Source of the DNA: Heterodera schachtii
Taxonomy: Eukaryota > Nematoda > Chromadorea > Rhabditida > Heteroderidae
NCBI GenBank assembly: GCA_023374025.1
Contig: SIJG01000075.1
Location: forward strand, 1-64,000
Reading direction: 5' to 3'
DNA length: 64,000 nt
The notes beneath the pieces were generated by a model. It ran no database searches and was not told where the DNA came from. It saw nothing but the letters and a program-made list of their open reading frames with translations. Position numbers and translations under genes: made by a program. Numbering within the stretch: position 1 is the stretch's first letter; each line of letters starts with the position of its first letter. Positions 32,843 through 44,224 of the stretch are shown here, one piece after another.

Positions 32843-32929
32843 TTTTATAATAAGGCGTCCAAATACGACTGATTATTAAAATTGTGTAAAAATTGGCAAA
32901 ATAAATTAGTATAAAAGTGGCTGCTCCTC
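32843..32929. promoter_or_regulatory. Divergent promoter between A3 and A6
   Basis: Minus-strand TATAAAAGCCATCACTCC near 32850 serves A3. Plus-strand TATAAAAGTGGCTGCTCC near 32911 serves A6. The same back-to-back arrangement recurs at 37.5 and 46.0 kb. Confidence 0.6.
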
Positions 32930-33019
32930 CGCCACTTTCATTATTATTACTATTATTTCATTCGCCATTTATTTCTTTTCGTCGCTTTCATTCTATCTTA
33001 ATCATTCCCTCTCAACAAA

Positions 33020-34395
33020 ATGTCTGACAATCGAAACGAAGCGGAGGAGAAAATGGCGAAAGCAATGTAAAATTTAAAATTAAAAATGCCAATTTTCAAT
33101 TTCAATTTTAAATTTTGTGTTTTCCCTTTCTTCAGTTTTATCTCTGCCGACTGTTGGCTTTGTGTGTACGATCTGCTTCCGTCTTCACAACTTGGCCTCG
33201 GAATTGCGATGATCAGCCACCGTTTTGACTTCTACGTGGATGAACACTTCAAGACTCGCTTCTGGAGTCTGGGATCGATGAAAATCAAAATGAAGTTCGA
33301 AGCGGATGGCACCAAGCAAATGGATGTTGTCAATGCCAATTGGGAATCGTTTGGGATTACGCAAAAGCCGTTGCCAAAGAGAGTCGTCGGATTCAAAGCC
33401 ATTTGATTGAAGTGAGATTTTGATGCTTTTCTGTTTGTAAAACGATTCCATCATTTTTCACAGGTACTTCAACAACAATGCCATCACTTTTCTCCACCGT
33501 TTTCATCCAATTTTGGCCGCCCGTCCCATTCATTTGACCATCGACAACACGTACTTCGATGACCGCACTTTGGAGTCGATTTTGCGCAACATTTGGCCCA
33601 TGATCGCGACAAACATTCGTGGCATCCAATTGTCCAAAGAAAGTTTCTACCGTTTGCGCAAATTCGTGCCGTCAATTCTCGACGACTGTCCATCGCTTCG
33701 CGTTGTCAATGCCAATTCCAGTGGCTTCTTCACCGATTTTCCATGCGATGACAGTGCCAGTGCTTCGAATGGACAAGCGTTGGCCAAATGGCTTTTCACT
33801 CCCCGTCCGGACAATGTGCCAAAGGTGTTCAAATGCTGGTTGAACTACGGTAGCTGGCATTTGGCGCCAGAGATTGAAGACTTCAAAGCGGTGATTTCGA
33901 TTTGATTGTTTTATTTGGCATTTTTACGGTCTTTGGCGCTCACTGACAAAATAATTATATCCAAATTGGGGCATCTAACCGTCAAATTCATTTATCATTT
34001 CGTATTTCTTAACCAATTTTTCCCTATTTTAGGAATTTTACACTGCTTCATCTCCCGTCAATTTGATCGCTGTCATTCGCATTGATTTTTCTTATGATCA
34101 TCCTGTGCCATTTGTGCTGACCAACGAATTGACCCGGGAGCAATTGACGTTGAAGAAGATGAACGATATCCGCCGTGTTCTGCTGATCCGTTCTCCAATT
34201 GTGCGCGACGAAAGCAAATGGGCCAAATGGGAGAAGGAAGCGATTGGATGGAACTTTATGGACCAGTGGAATCGGATCGACATCTGAGATGGGTCAGTGA
34301 ATGAATAATGCTTATTCAAATATCCAAATTTATTGCTTTCGATTTTTAGGCCTCTTGACGCAATGATCGACCCAAGTGATCAGCAACAGAAATGA
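33020..34395 (+). pseudogene. F-box-like family gene A6, soluble type, with premature stops
   Basis: Exons 33020-33066 (MSDNRNEAEEKMAKA), 33136-33411 (276 nt, SADCWLCVYDLLPSSQLGLG), 33464-33890 (427 nt), 34033-about 34284 and a last exon to 34395. Exon lengths and splice sites are perfect, but TGA at 33404-33406 stops the frame two codons before the donor, where paralogue A9 has TCA. A second TGA (34285-34287) follows DQWNRIDI where other members continue to EIGDG. As read it would give a 105-residue protein containing only the F-box-like region. The mirror copy at 44.2-45.6 kb has the same two stops, so they predate the duplication. Confidence 0.7.
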
Positions 34396-34795
34396 CTGAA
34401 CGATTTGTTGAGAAATGTTCTATTTAATTGATGTGAAGTTGAATAATGAATTTGAGCCCATCTGATGTATATAAAATTGTTGCAGTGATCACAAATTGTA
34501 TTATATGTATGTATATTTGCCTTTAAGATAAATTATGCGATTTTCTTAAATTCCAGGCTCATTCTCTTGACCTAATGATAAAGTCGGTGGTCACTTTCCC
34601 TCCAATAAATGGATTTTAATTACCATTTAAGAAACAATGATGCACAGATGGTAATACGAAATTGAAATAATGTAAAGAAAATATGATTTCGAATGATACC
34701 AATTTTGAAGAAATTAACTGAAGAACAAAAAAGTTATGGCCATTCCCAATTTAAATTGTACGAAACGCCATTGTACGAACTGCCTTGACCCCATC

Positions 34796-34922
34796 TTTTC
34801 TCACCAGACCCCCATTTTACCAGTGCTTATTTAGTCCCGCCGGGACCGGGATTTCAATTTTTCCAAAAACCGGGACCTGAAAAAACCGGGAATTCCCGAC
34901 CCGGTCCCGTGCAACTCTAGTT
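34796..34922. mobile_element. Word-filled element, CCCGG/GGGACC
   Basis: CCGGGACCGGGATTTC and GGGAATTCCCGACCCGG words, right end TAGAGTTGCACGGGACCGGG in reverse complement. Sister copies are at 40.87-40.98 and 43.74-43.84 kb. Confidence 0.5.
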
Positions 34923-35334
34923 ATAAGTGAATTTTTGTACCATTTAGCACAAATTTAATGGTTTTTGGCTAAAAAAATTTATAAAGTGTATGAAATAGTG
35001 TTTAATTTTAAAAAGTTTATTTCAGTGACGAAACATCAGGGAGCCTGAAAAGTGAGTGTGTTTATAGTTTTTCATTTCAACGGTTTTTTAATTCACTGCT
35101 CGTAAGATTTTATTGTGAAATTAAGTTTTGTGCCCGAAGGAATACAATTTTTTTTTGAGCCGAATTTGCTTAGAAATTTTGCCAAGAAACTTTCAAAAAG
35201 AAGAAAATGCATACTCATATTCTTAAAGCCAATTACAGTTTCACAAAAACACCTTAATTTGTTCTAAATGCATACATATAACACAAATTAAAGTTGATCA
35301 CTTCAACAAAATGAACAATTTTATAAACGCCAAA

Positions 35335-36085
35335 TTAATTATCCAACACCGCAATTTCAAACGCAAATAAATTTTTTAGTCCATTTGCTTTCGTCTCACG
35401 CAATTGGACAACGGACCAACAGAAAACAGTCATCGATTTTGTCAGTTCTTTCAAGGCCAATTGTTCACGGGTCAATTCGTTGTTTTGGTCAAATGGCACA
35501 ACAGAGTTAGCAGAATAATGAAACCAAATGGAGACAATGAAATTGACGGGAGATGAAGCCGAGGCAAAGGTACTTATGTACTTTGCAGACCAGACCATAA
35601 AATATAAATTGTTTTAAACTTTTCTTGGGGGTTTTCGTGGTCGCTGATCACGAATTTGACATCTGTTTCGACCAATTTCGAACTTCGGACCCGAATTCGA
35701 ACAAAAGTCGAAAACTCATTTTTCGTCAAAATTCAGATTTATTGCACAAAACGAATCAAATATACTGAATGGAATAGAAAATAGTGATTCATAGCCATTT
35801 TAATCATTTGAATAGATTTTGGGACAATAAAGGTTGATTTTCGAGAAAAATAAAATTTCGACTTTTGTTCGAATTCGGGTCCGGAGTCCGATTGGTCGAA
35901 ATGGATGTCCGATTCGTGATCACTGATCAGCAATCCCGAAAACCTCCTAGAAACTTTAAAAAGAATTTTTATTTTATGGTCTGTAAAGTACATAAGTACC
36001 GAGGCAAAAGCCTGAAATGGAGGGAAAATGGTTATTAATTACGAAATAATAAAAGAAAGCACCGCTTTGAATGATTCATTAGCAA
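35335..36085 (-). pseudogene. F-box-like family exon-5 remnant split by a MITE
   Basis: FASASSPVNFIVSIWFHYSA and QNNELTREQLALKEL are recognisable, then a deletion joins ESKWT-type coding sequence directly to the 3' flank (TTTGAAATTGCGGTGTTGGA). The 35569-36000 MITE sits inside the codons for FASAS. Beyond the MITE only the end of the preceding exon (TGAATCATTCAAAGCG) remains, at the arm boundary. Confidence 0.7.
35569..36000. mobile_element. MITE GGTACTTATGTACTTT, left-arm copy
   Basis: Terminal inverted repeats GGTACTTATGTACTTT and a perfect 8-bp duplication GAGGCAAA (35561-35568 and 36001-36008). Subterminal blocks are TGGTCGCTGATCACGAAT and TTCGAATTCGGGTCC. It is inserted in an F-box-like exon. 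Confidence 0.85.
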
Positions 36086-36105
36086 TGCGTCGAATACAAC
36101 CGTTT

Positions 36106-36169
36106 GATAAAACCGTGTAAAAATTGGGAAAAAATTAGCATAAAAGTGGTTGCTCTTCCTCCGTCACTT

Positions 36170-36218
<49 letters not shown>

Positions 36219-36350
36219 TTCGGCATTTATTTATTTCGTCTCTCTCTATCTCCGACTTTTTGGCCCTGACAATGTCTTTAAAAGTGATTCTGTACGTTTT
36301 TTGCATTTCTTTTCGACATTTACCCTTTTCCTTCTCATTTTTTAGGTGCC
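36106..36350 (+). repeat. Displaced promoter and first-exon cassette
   Basis: Matches the A4 upstream region: GCATAAAAGTGGTTGCTCTT, then ATGTCTTTAAAAGTGATTCT and its intron to TTTTTTAGG. It then fuses at about 36350-36365 to exon 3 of A5 in the opposite orientation. An (ATT)n microsatellite lies at 36171-36216. Confidence 0.65.
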
Positions 36351-36362
36351 AATGTTTGTCAT

Positions 36363-37093
36363 TTGCCGATGCCGTGGCACTGTCATCGGCAGGAAATTCG
36401 GTGAAGAGATCGCCAAAGTCGGAAAAGACAACATGAAGAGATGGAAAATCGATGAGAATTGACGGAACGAATTTGCGCAAACGGTGGAAAGTGTTGGCGG
36501 ACAATCGCAAGAGATGAATGTTTTTTCCGAACTTTGGCCAAATGTTGCGCAAAATAAACTTCGCAATGCGATCATTGTCCGTGCCGACGAACAAATTAAT
36601 TTGACAGAATGAGGCGAAGAGTTGGCGAAAACGGTGGAGAAAAGCGATGACATTTTGGTCCATGAAACTGAAAATAAATGGGGAATTGTTGTCTAAATTT
36701 TGCAGTATGGCCAATTTACGAGATGATGATGCGTTTGAACCCGATGACTTTTCGTGGCATTTGAATTTGCGGAATTGGCAATGTTTCTCCATCATAATTG
36801 ACAATTTCCATTTGCTTTGTGCCATTCTTTCCATTTTTGCTTCGAATTCGAATAAGTGCCAATGTCCATTTGCGGGTTTTGAAGTGTTCATCCACATAAA
36901 TGTTAAATCGGTAGCTAATCATCGCAATTTCAAGGCCAAGTTGTGAAGGCGGAAGCAATTCGAAAACACAAAGCCAACAATCGGCGGAGATGAAACTGAA
37001 AAAAAGAAAACAAAATTGAAATTGAAAATTGGCATTTTAATTTTACATTGCTTTTGCCATCTTTTCCTCCGCTTCTTTTCGGTTGTCTGACAT
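36363..37093 (-). pseudogene. F-box-like family gene A5, soluble type, truncated
   Basis: Exons 37047-37093 (47 nt, MSDNRKEAEEKMAKA), 36720-36995 (276 nt, SADCWLCVFELLPPSQLGLE) and 36667 downward are intact and in phase. The third exon breaks off after EFPADDSATAS at about 36363, where an inverted promoter cassette begins. The C-terminal third is absent. It could encode only an N-terminal fragment. Confidence 0.68.
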
Positions 37094-37489
37094 TTTGTTG
37101 AAGCAAATAATTACGACAGATTTCGACGGATTTAAATTAGCTTAGCAAGCGAAGATGAAAAAATTATGTGAAATCGGCATTTACTTTTTAAAATGTGTGG
37201 GCTTTTGCTGCTGAATTGCAGATATCCATTCAAAAAAAAAAGAAGAAAAATCAGGGTCATTATTAATAAATATTTTTAACTTTTTTATTCGAAGAATATA
37301 TTTAAACCATAAATAAATAATTTTTTGGTGATCAATTAAGAGAAAATTTTTTAGTTCTCAGAGGGTGTATTTTTTCTTTTTTTACTGCATTTTTGTTAAG
37401 GATAGGCGCAAAAAATGGCGAAATATAAATAAAAATTTAAAGAACGCAAAATGAGCGAATGAAAGAAAATGGGAGAGGAGGGATGGCTT
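37094..37489. other. AT-rich spacer upstream of A4
   Basis: Contains a fragment of the TAGGCAC-type element (GAGGGTGTATTTTTTC, GGATAGGCGCAAAAAATGGC near 37370-37420). No gene. Confidence 0.4.
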
Positions 37490-37580
37490 TTATAGCAATG
37501 CGTCAATAAACGACCGTTTAATAAAATCATACAAAAATTAAAAAAACAAAAAAAAAATTAGTATAAAAGTGGCTGCTCCT
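37490..37580. promoter_or_regulatory. Divergent promoter cassette upstream of A4
   Basis: GTATAAAAGTGGCTGCTCCT near 37560 lies about 107 bp upstream of the A4 start. Back to back is the complement of TATAAAAGCCATCCCTCC near 37492. Confidence 0.55.
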
Positions 37581-37669
37581 CCTCCACCGCTTTCATTATT
37601 TATAATTACCTATTCTATTCGCCATTTATTTCTTTTCGTCTCTCTCTCTTCGACTTTTTCGCCCTGACA

Positions 37670-39558
37670 ATGTCTTTAAAAGTGATTCTGTACGTTTTTT
37701 GCATTTCTTTTCGACATTTACCCTTTTCCTTCTCATTTTTTAGTCTGATCGCTGTACCAATGTTTGTCATTTGTTGTGCCTTTCTTTTGAAGTATTGGGA
37801 CCGTTTCAAAAAACCACCAAAACAACAACGAGGCCATCACAAAATTGAGAAAGTGCCGGAAACTGTCATAACAATTGAAAAGGTGCCGGAAACTGTCTTA
37901 ACAATTTGTCCCGACGAAATGCCAGACAACCAAAATGAAGCAGAGGAGAAAATGGCAAAAGCAATGTAAAATTAAAATGCCAAATTAAATTTTTTTTTTC
38001 CCTTTTTTCAGTTTCATCTCCGCCGATTGTTGGCTTTGTGTGTTCGATTTGCTTCCGGCTTATCAACTTGGCCTTGGAATTGCGATGATCAGCCACCGTT
38101 TTGACGTTTACATCGACGAGCACTTCAAGACGCGCAAATGGGCACTGAAATATATTCAAATTCGACGAAAAATTGGAGGAAATGGCACCAAGGAAATGGA
38201 AATTGTCAATATGGGTGGAGAAGCATTGCCAATTCCGCAAATTCAAAAGCCACGCAAAGTAATCGGATTCGAGCGCATCATCATCACGTAAAATTGGCGC
38301 TACATAAAAGTTATAAAAATTTGGGCAATATTTCTCATTAATTTTAGTTTCATCGACCAAAATGTGATCGCTTTTCTCGAACTATTGCGTCCACTTTTCG
38401 CCTCATTTCCGATTAATTTGGCCTTCGGCACGGACCAAATAAGCATTTTGGATTTGGTTGTACGCAACACTTGGCCAATGCTCGGAAAAAACATTTATGG
38501 CATCGAATCGTACCCCCGTTTTTTCAAATATCTGCGCCAAATCGCGCCTTCAATGCTCAACGAATTATGTCCACCACTTCGCTTTGTCTCCTTCTGTTTT
38601 GGCGATCTGTTCCCCGAATTCCCATGCGATGACAGTGCCACGGCATCGGATGGTCAAGCGGTGGCCAAATGGCTTTTCACTCCGCTTCAAAGCAATGTGC
38701 CAAAAGTGTTCAAATGCAACCTTGTCAGGGATGAATGGGAGAATTGGCCGTTGAAAATTGACGCCTTCAAAGCGGTGATTTCATTTGATTAATCGGGGTA
38801 AACCCAACTCATCCATACCCAACTCATCCATGCCCAACTCATCCATACCCAACTCATCCATACCCAACTCATCCATAGCATGATGCGAGTCGTCGCCGTG
38901 GCATTTATGGCACGACCGAGACCGCATAATGATAAAAATGCCACGACTAAGACTCGCATAAGCAGAAAATGCCAAGACCGAGACCGCACAATCAAAAAAA
39001 ATGCCACGACGATGACTCGCATAACAAAAAATGCCACGAGGACGACTCGCAGTGTTATGGATGAGTTGGATATGGATGAGTTGGGTTTGGATGAGTTGGG
39101 TATGGATGAGTTGGGGGTGACTCGATTAATTAAATTCATTTCATATTTCTTAACCAATTTTCGTTGTTTTAGGCTTTTGCCAATGCTTCATCGCCCGTCA
39201 ATTTCATCGTTTCCATTTGGTTTCTTTTGCCTTTTGCTGCCTCCGTTGTACCCTTTGATCTGACGAATGAATTGACACGCGAACAATTGACGTTGAAGAA
39301 GATGAACGATATCCGCCGTGTTCTGCTGATCCGTTGTCCAATTGCGCGAGTTGAAAGCAAATGGACAAAATGGGAAGAAGAAGCGATTGGCTGGAAATTT
39401 TTTGATCAGTGGAACAAAATTGACATTCATATCATTAATGAGGACAACATCGGAGACGGGTAAGCGAATGCTTTTTCAAAAATTCAATTAAATTATGTAT
39501 TTTTATTTTTAGGCTTCTTGACGCAACTCCCGGCCCAAGTGATCAGCAGCAGAAGTGA
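37670..39558 (+). CDS. F-box-like family gene A4, membrane-anchored type, intact
   Basis: Six exons: join(37670..37689,37744..37965,38012..38287,38348..38774,39173..39459,39513..39558), total 1278 nt, 425 aa, all GT..AG. Residues 1-25 (MSLKVILLIAVPMFVICCAF...) form a signal-anchor helix followed by WDRFKKPPKQQ. Two tandem copies of IEKVPETVxTI come next, then MPDNQNEAEEKMAKA, which corresponds to the start of the soluble members. The F-box-like motif (SADCWLCVFDLLPAYQLGLG) begins near residue 84. Further blocks are FLELLRPLFASFPINL, RNTWPMLGKNIYGIE, CDDSATASDGQAVAKWLFTP, LTNELTREQLTLKKM, RCPIARVESKWTKWEEEAIG and LLDATPGPSDQQQK. Function is unknown; by analogy a ubiquitin-ligase adaptor tethered to a membrane. 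It is the best-preserved A gene, and its fourth intron carries a palindromic minisatellite. Confidence 0.78.
38795..39120. repeat. Palindromic minisatellite in A4 intron 4
   Basis: CCCAACTCATCCATA units repeat five times at 38806-38878 and their complement GGATGAGTTGGGTAT repeats four to five times at 39058-39116. Between them are GCCACGACGATGACTCGCAT-type units in both orientations. The 398-bp intron is far longer than the others, so this is an insertion. Confidence 0.8.
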
Positions 39559-39691
39559 ATGAATCAATTGTTGAGAAGTGATCGATCAATTTGAAATTGC
39601 GGCGTTGGATAATTCATTTGAGCCCATTTAACGTATATATAATTGTTTTTTTTTGTTGCAGTAAATCAATTTGGATTATGTATGTCATTAG

Positions 39692-40272
39692 CAGGGCTGC
39701 CAAAAGTATGCAAATGCATATTTTTTTCCTGGCTTCTCCATGCTCTAAATAGTACGAAAAACACTTTATTTTTTGTGTTTGCGTATAAAAATCGGGACTT
39801 TTATTTGCATATTTTTGCATATTTCGAGATTTTTGTGCATATTTGCATATTTTGGCTTTTTCTGCATATTTCGTGCATATTTTGCCATTTTTTGTGCATA
39901 TTTTCCGGTTTTTTACATATTTTGCCATTTTTCAACAAAAACTTTCCAATTTTAATATCACTTAAGAAAAAAATTTGATTATGCCTAAAATTATTTCCAA
40001 ATCTGAATGGGTGCGCGAATGGGTCAACAGTGGGCTTTACTGTCGAAAATATTGAGAAATTTTTAATTTGCAATTGCAAAATCAACCATAAAATTTATGC
40101 GGAATAAAAATTTTTTTTGAATTTGCATCCCTAATTTTCAAGTTTTTTTTTTTGTGCATATTTGATGCATATTTTACGATTTTTGTGCATATTTGGTGCA
40201 TATTTCACGACTTTATTTACATATTTATGCGCATATTTTGGGTACTTTTCGTGCATATTTTTGGCAGCCCTG
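39692..40272. mobile_element. hAT-like element, GCATATTT word
   Basis: Ends CAGGGCTGCCAAAAGTATGC and CAGGGCTGCCAAAAATATGC (reverse complement). It is filled with TTTGCATATTT/GTGCATATTTT words. Near the left end CATATTTTTTTCCTGG and TACGAAAAACACTTTA match the 15.3-kb element. The immediate 8-bp flanks differ, so no target duplication is visible. Confidence 0.72.
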
Positions 40273-40438
40273 ATATTAATAATGAAAGTGGCGGTGGAAG
40301 AGCAACCACTTTTATAGTAATTTTTTCCCAATTTTTACACGGTTTTATCAAACGATATTTTTGCTTAAAATTGCAAAATTTGGCCATTTTTGTGGACAAA
40401 TTGTGTTAAAAAATCAAATTAAAATTACAAAAATTTTC

Positions 40439-40462
40439 CCGGCGGTGCTTATCGGCACCGCC
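40439..40462. repeat. GC-rich hairpin repeat, copy 6
   Basis: CCGGCGGTGCT-TATC-GGCACCGCC with the flank TTTGGCCATTTTTGTGGACA. Directly upstream (40285-40350) lies a fragment of the A-gene promoter cassette in minus orientation. Confidence 0.75.
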
Positions 40463-40559
40463 TCCCCGCTTCCTCCCCTTGTTCCCCAAAAATTTTTTGG
40501 AAAAGGCGCCGCAAAAATCAACTTCGTTGACCCAAAATGAGGCTTTTGAAAATTTTCAT

Positions 40560-41670
40560 ATACCAGCCCTAAATATGAGTATGCAGTTTGTTTTTTTAAA
40601 GTTCCTTAGAAAAATTTCTTAGCAAATTCGGCTCAAAAAAAATTGTATTCCTTCGGGCACAAAACTTAATTTCACAATATAATCTTACGAGCAGTGAATT
40701 AAAAAAGCGTTGAAATGAAAAACTATAAACACACTCACTTTTCAGGCTCCCTGATGTTTCGTCACTGAAATAAACTTTTTAAAATGAAACACTATTTCAT
40801 ACACTTTATAAATTTTTTTAGCCAAAAACCATTAAATTTGTGCTAAATGGTACAAAAATTCACTTATAACTAGAGTTGCACGGGACCGGGTCGGGAATTC
40901 CCTCAGGTCACGGTTTTTGGAAAAATTGAAATCCCGGTCCCGGCGGGACTAAATAAGCACTGGTAAAATGGGGGTCTGGTGAGAAAAGATGGGGTCAAGG
41001 CAGTTCGTACAATGGCGTTTCGTACAATTTAAAATGGGAATGGCCATAACTTTTTTGTTCTTCAGTTAATTTCTTCAAATTTGGTATCATTCGAAATCAT
41101 ATTTTCTTTACATTATTTCAATTTCGTATTACCATCTGTGCATCATCGTTATTTATCCTAAAGGCAAATATACATATAATACAATTTGTGATCACTGCAA
41201 CAATTTTATATACATCAGACGGGCTCAAATTCATTATCCAACTCCACAATTCAATTAAATAGATCATTTCTCAACAAATCGTTCAGTCATTTTTGGTGCT
41301 GAAATCACTTGGGTCGATCATTGCGTCAAGAGCCTAAAAAAACGAAAAGCAATAAAAATGGATATTTGAAAAAGCATTATTCATTCATCACTGACCCATC
41401 TCAGATGTCGATCCGATTCCACTGGTCCATAAAGTTCCATCCAATCGCTTCCTTTTCCCATTTTGTCCATTTGCTTTCGTCGCGCACAATCGGACAACGG
41501 ATCAGAAGAAAATGGCCGATATCTTTCATCCTCAACGTCAATTGCTCCCGAGTCAATTCGTTGATCAGATCGAAGAGCAAAACGAACTCAGTGAAAGTTG
41601 GCGGAAATCGAATGAAAACGATGAAATTGACGGGAAATGAAGCCGAGGCAAAAGCCTAAAATGAGGGAAA
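40560..41670. repeat. Third copy of the A6 3' region
   Basis: Same orientation as 43.44-44.6 kb in the right arm and inverted to the left arm. It carries the CCCGG word element (40.87-40.98) and the A9 3' exons. A block of about 75 bp present at 44.01-44.08 kb is missing here. Confidence 0.75.
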
Positions 41671-42538
41671 AAATTGGTTAATAAAAGACAATGACAATTT
41701 ACAGTTGGGGAGGCGGCACGAAAACCAAAAGAGAGTCGCGGGATCACTTTGGAGCGGGACATTTTTGCGCCGAAAAATTAAAAATGCGCCAAAAACTTTT
41801 GCCAAAAACGAGTTGAAAATATCGTCCAAAATATTGTTTTTGTCAACAAACCCCAAAGACAGTAAAAAGGAGTGAAAAGCCATTTGGCCACCGTTTGTCC
41901 ATTGGAAGCATTGGCATTGTCATTGCATGGGAATTCGGCGAAAAAACCGTCATAATAGGCATTGATAATGCGTAGCGATGGACAGTCGTTGAGAATTGAC
42001 GGCACGAATTTGCGCAAACGGCGGAAAACTTCGTCGGACAATTGGATGCCATGAATGTTTTCGCGATCATTGGCCAAATGTTGTGCAAAAAGAACTCCAA
42101 AATGCGTTCCTTGAATGTATCGATGGTCAAATTAATTGGACAGGTGCCAAAAAGTTGGCGAAAATTGCCGGGAAAAGCGATGGCATTGTTGTTGAAGTAT
42201 CTGTGAAAAATGATGGAAGCGTTATACAGTCATAAAACAAAAACAAAAGCACCAAATCTCACTTAAATGAAATGGCTTTGAATCCGACGACTTTCTTTGG
42301 CAGCGGATTTGGCGGAATTGGCAATGCTTTTCCAGCGTAATTGACAATTTCCATTCCCACGGTGCCATTCGCTTCGGATTTGAATTTAATTGCCATGGAT
42401 CTCAGAGTCCAGCGGCGAGTCTTGAAGTGTTCATCCACATAAAAGTCAAAACGGTGGCTGATCATCGCAATTCCAAGGCCAAGTTGTAAAGCCGGAAGCA
42501 AATCGAAAACACAAAGCCAACAATCGCCGGAGATGAAA
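41287..42538 (-). pseudogene. F-box-like family gene A9, decayed
   Basis: Exon 42263-42538 (276 nt) is open: SGDCWLCVFDLLPALQLGLG to VVGFKAISFK. The next exon from 42200 has a 2-nt deletion at IWPMIAK. After KWLFTPF at about 41885 the sequence turns into non-coding DNA. The later exon (FASASFPVNFIVFIRF, LINELTREQLTL, RCPIVRDESKWTKW) ends at a TGA after DQWNRIDI, as in A6. The first exon is missing because the arm boundary lies just upstream. In A9 the codon before the first donor is TCA, where A6 and its mirror have TGA. Confidence 0.65.
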
Positions 42539-42574
42539 CTGAAAAAAAGGAAAACAAAATTTAAAATTGAAAAG

Positions 42575-43324
42575 ACGAAGATTGAATCATTCAAAGCGGT
42601 GCTTTCTTTTATTATTTCGTAATTAATAACCATTTTCCCTCCATTTCAGGCTTTTGCCTCGGTACTTATGTACTTTACAGACCATAAAATAAAAATTCTT
42701 TTTAAAAGTTTCTAGGAGGTTTTCGGGATTGCTGATCAGTGATCACGAATCGGACATCCATTTCGACCAATCGGACTCCGGACCCGAATTCGAACAAAAG
42801 TCGAAATTTTATTTTTCTCGAAAATCAACCTTTATTGTCCCAAAATCTATTCAAATGATTAAAATGGCTATGAATCACTATTTTCTATTCCATTCAGTAT
42901 ATTTGATTCGTTTTGTGCAATAAATCTGAATTTTGACGAAAAATGAGTTTTCGACTTTTGTTCGAATTCGGGTCCGAAGTTCGAAATTGGTCGAAACAGA
43001 TGTCAAATTCGTGATCAGCGACCACGAAAACCCCCAAGAAAAGTTTAAAACAATTTATATTTTATGGTCTGGTCTGCAAAGTACATAAGTACCTTTGCCT
43101 CGGCTTCATCTCCCGTCAATTTCATTGTCTCCATTTGGTTTCATTATTCTGCTAACTCTGTTGTGCCATTTGACCAAAACAACGAATTGACCCGTGAACA
43201 ATTGGCCTTGAAAGAACTGACAAAATCGATGACTGTTTTCTGTTGGTCCGTTGTCCAATTGCGTGAGACGAAAGCAAATGGACTAAAAAATTTATTTGCG
43301 TTTGAAATTGCGGTGTTGGATAAT
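42575..43324 (+). pseudogene. F-box-like exon-5 remnant split by a MITE, mirror copy
   Basis: Mirror of 35335-36085 with the same MITE insertion, the same deletion into the 3' flank and the same encoded residues (QNNELTREQLALKEL). Confidence 0.7.
42661..43093. mobile_element. MITE GGTACTTATGTACTTT, right-arm copy
   Basis: Mirror of 35569-36000, flanked by TTTGCCTC on both sides (the complement of GAGGCAAA), so the insertion preceded the duplication. Confidence 0.85.
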
Positions 43325-44224
43325 TAATTTGGCGTTTATAAAATTGTTCATTTTGTTGAATTGATCAACTTTAATTTGTGTTATATGTATGCATTTAGGA
43401 CAAATTAAGATGTTTTTCTGAAACTGTAATTGGCTTTAAGAATATGAGTATGCATTTTCTTCTTTTTGAAAGTTTCTTGGCAAAATTTCTAAGCAAATTC
43501 GGCTCAAAAAAAAATTGTATTCCTTCGGGCACAAAACTTAATTTCACAATAAAATCTTACGAGCAGTGAATTAAAAAAGCGTTGAAATGAAAAACTATAA
43601 ACACACTCACTTTTCAGGCTCCCTGATGTTTCGTCACTGAAATAAACTTTTTAAAATTAAACACTATTTCATACACTTTATAAATTTTTTTAGCCAAAAA
43701 CCATTAAATTTGTGCTAAATGGTATGAAAATTCACTTATAATACCGGGTCGGGAATTCCCGGTTTTCAGGTCCCGGTTTTTGGAAAAATGAAATCCCGGT
43801 CCCGGCGGGACTAGATAAGCACTGGTAAAATGGGGGTCTGGTGAGAAAAGAGGGGGTCAAGGCAGTTTGTACAATTTAAATTGGGAATGGCCATAACTTT
43901 TTTGTTCTTCAGTTAATTTCTTCAAAATTTGTATCATTCGAAATCATATTTTCTTTACATTATTTCAATTTCGTATTACCATCTGTGCATCATTGTTTCT
44001 TAAATGGTAATTAAAATCCATTTATTGGAGGGAAAGTGACCACCGACTTTATCATTAGGTCAAAAGAATGGGCCTGGAATTTCAGTCAATTTATCCTAAA
44101 GGCAAATATACATATAATACAATTTGTGATCACTGCAACAATTTTATATACATCAGACGGGCTCAAATTCATTATCCAACTCCACAATTCAATTAAATAG
44201 ATCATTTCTCAACAAATCGTTCAG

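Larger units (their letters stand above)
32590..36085. repeat. Large inverted repeat, left arm
   Basis: Matches 42570-46300 in reverse orientation, carrying in order the A3 5' part, A6, a word-filled element, a truncated exon 5 and a MITE. Long stretches, including the 35.3-36.0 kb block, look identical. The right arm has about 300 bp extra in the promoter region. Confidence 0.88.

Noticed and set aside
36171..36216. Poly-Asn or poly-Leu protein segment
   Set aside because: Product of an (ATT)n microsatellite in the displaced promoter cassette.
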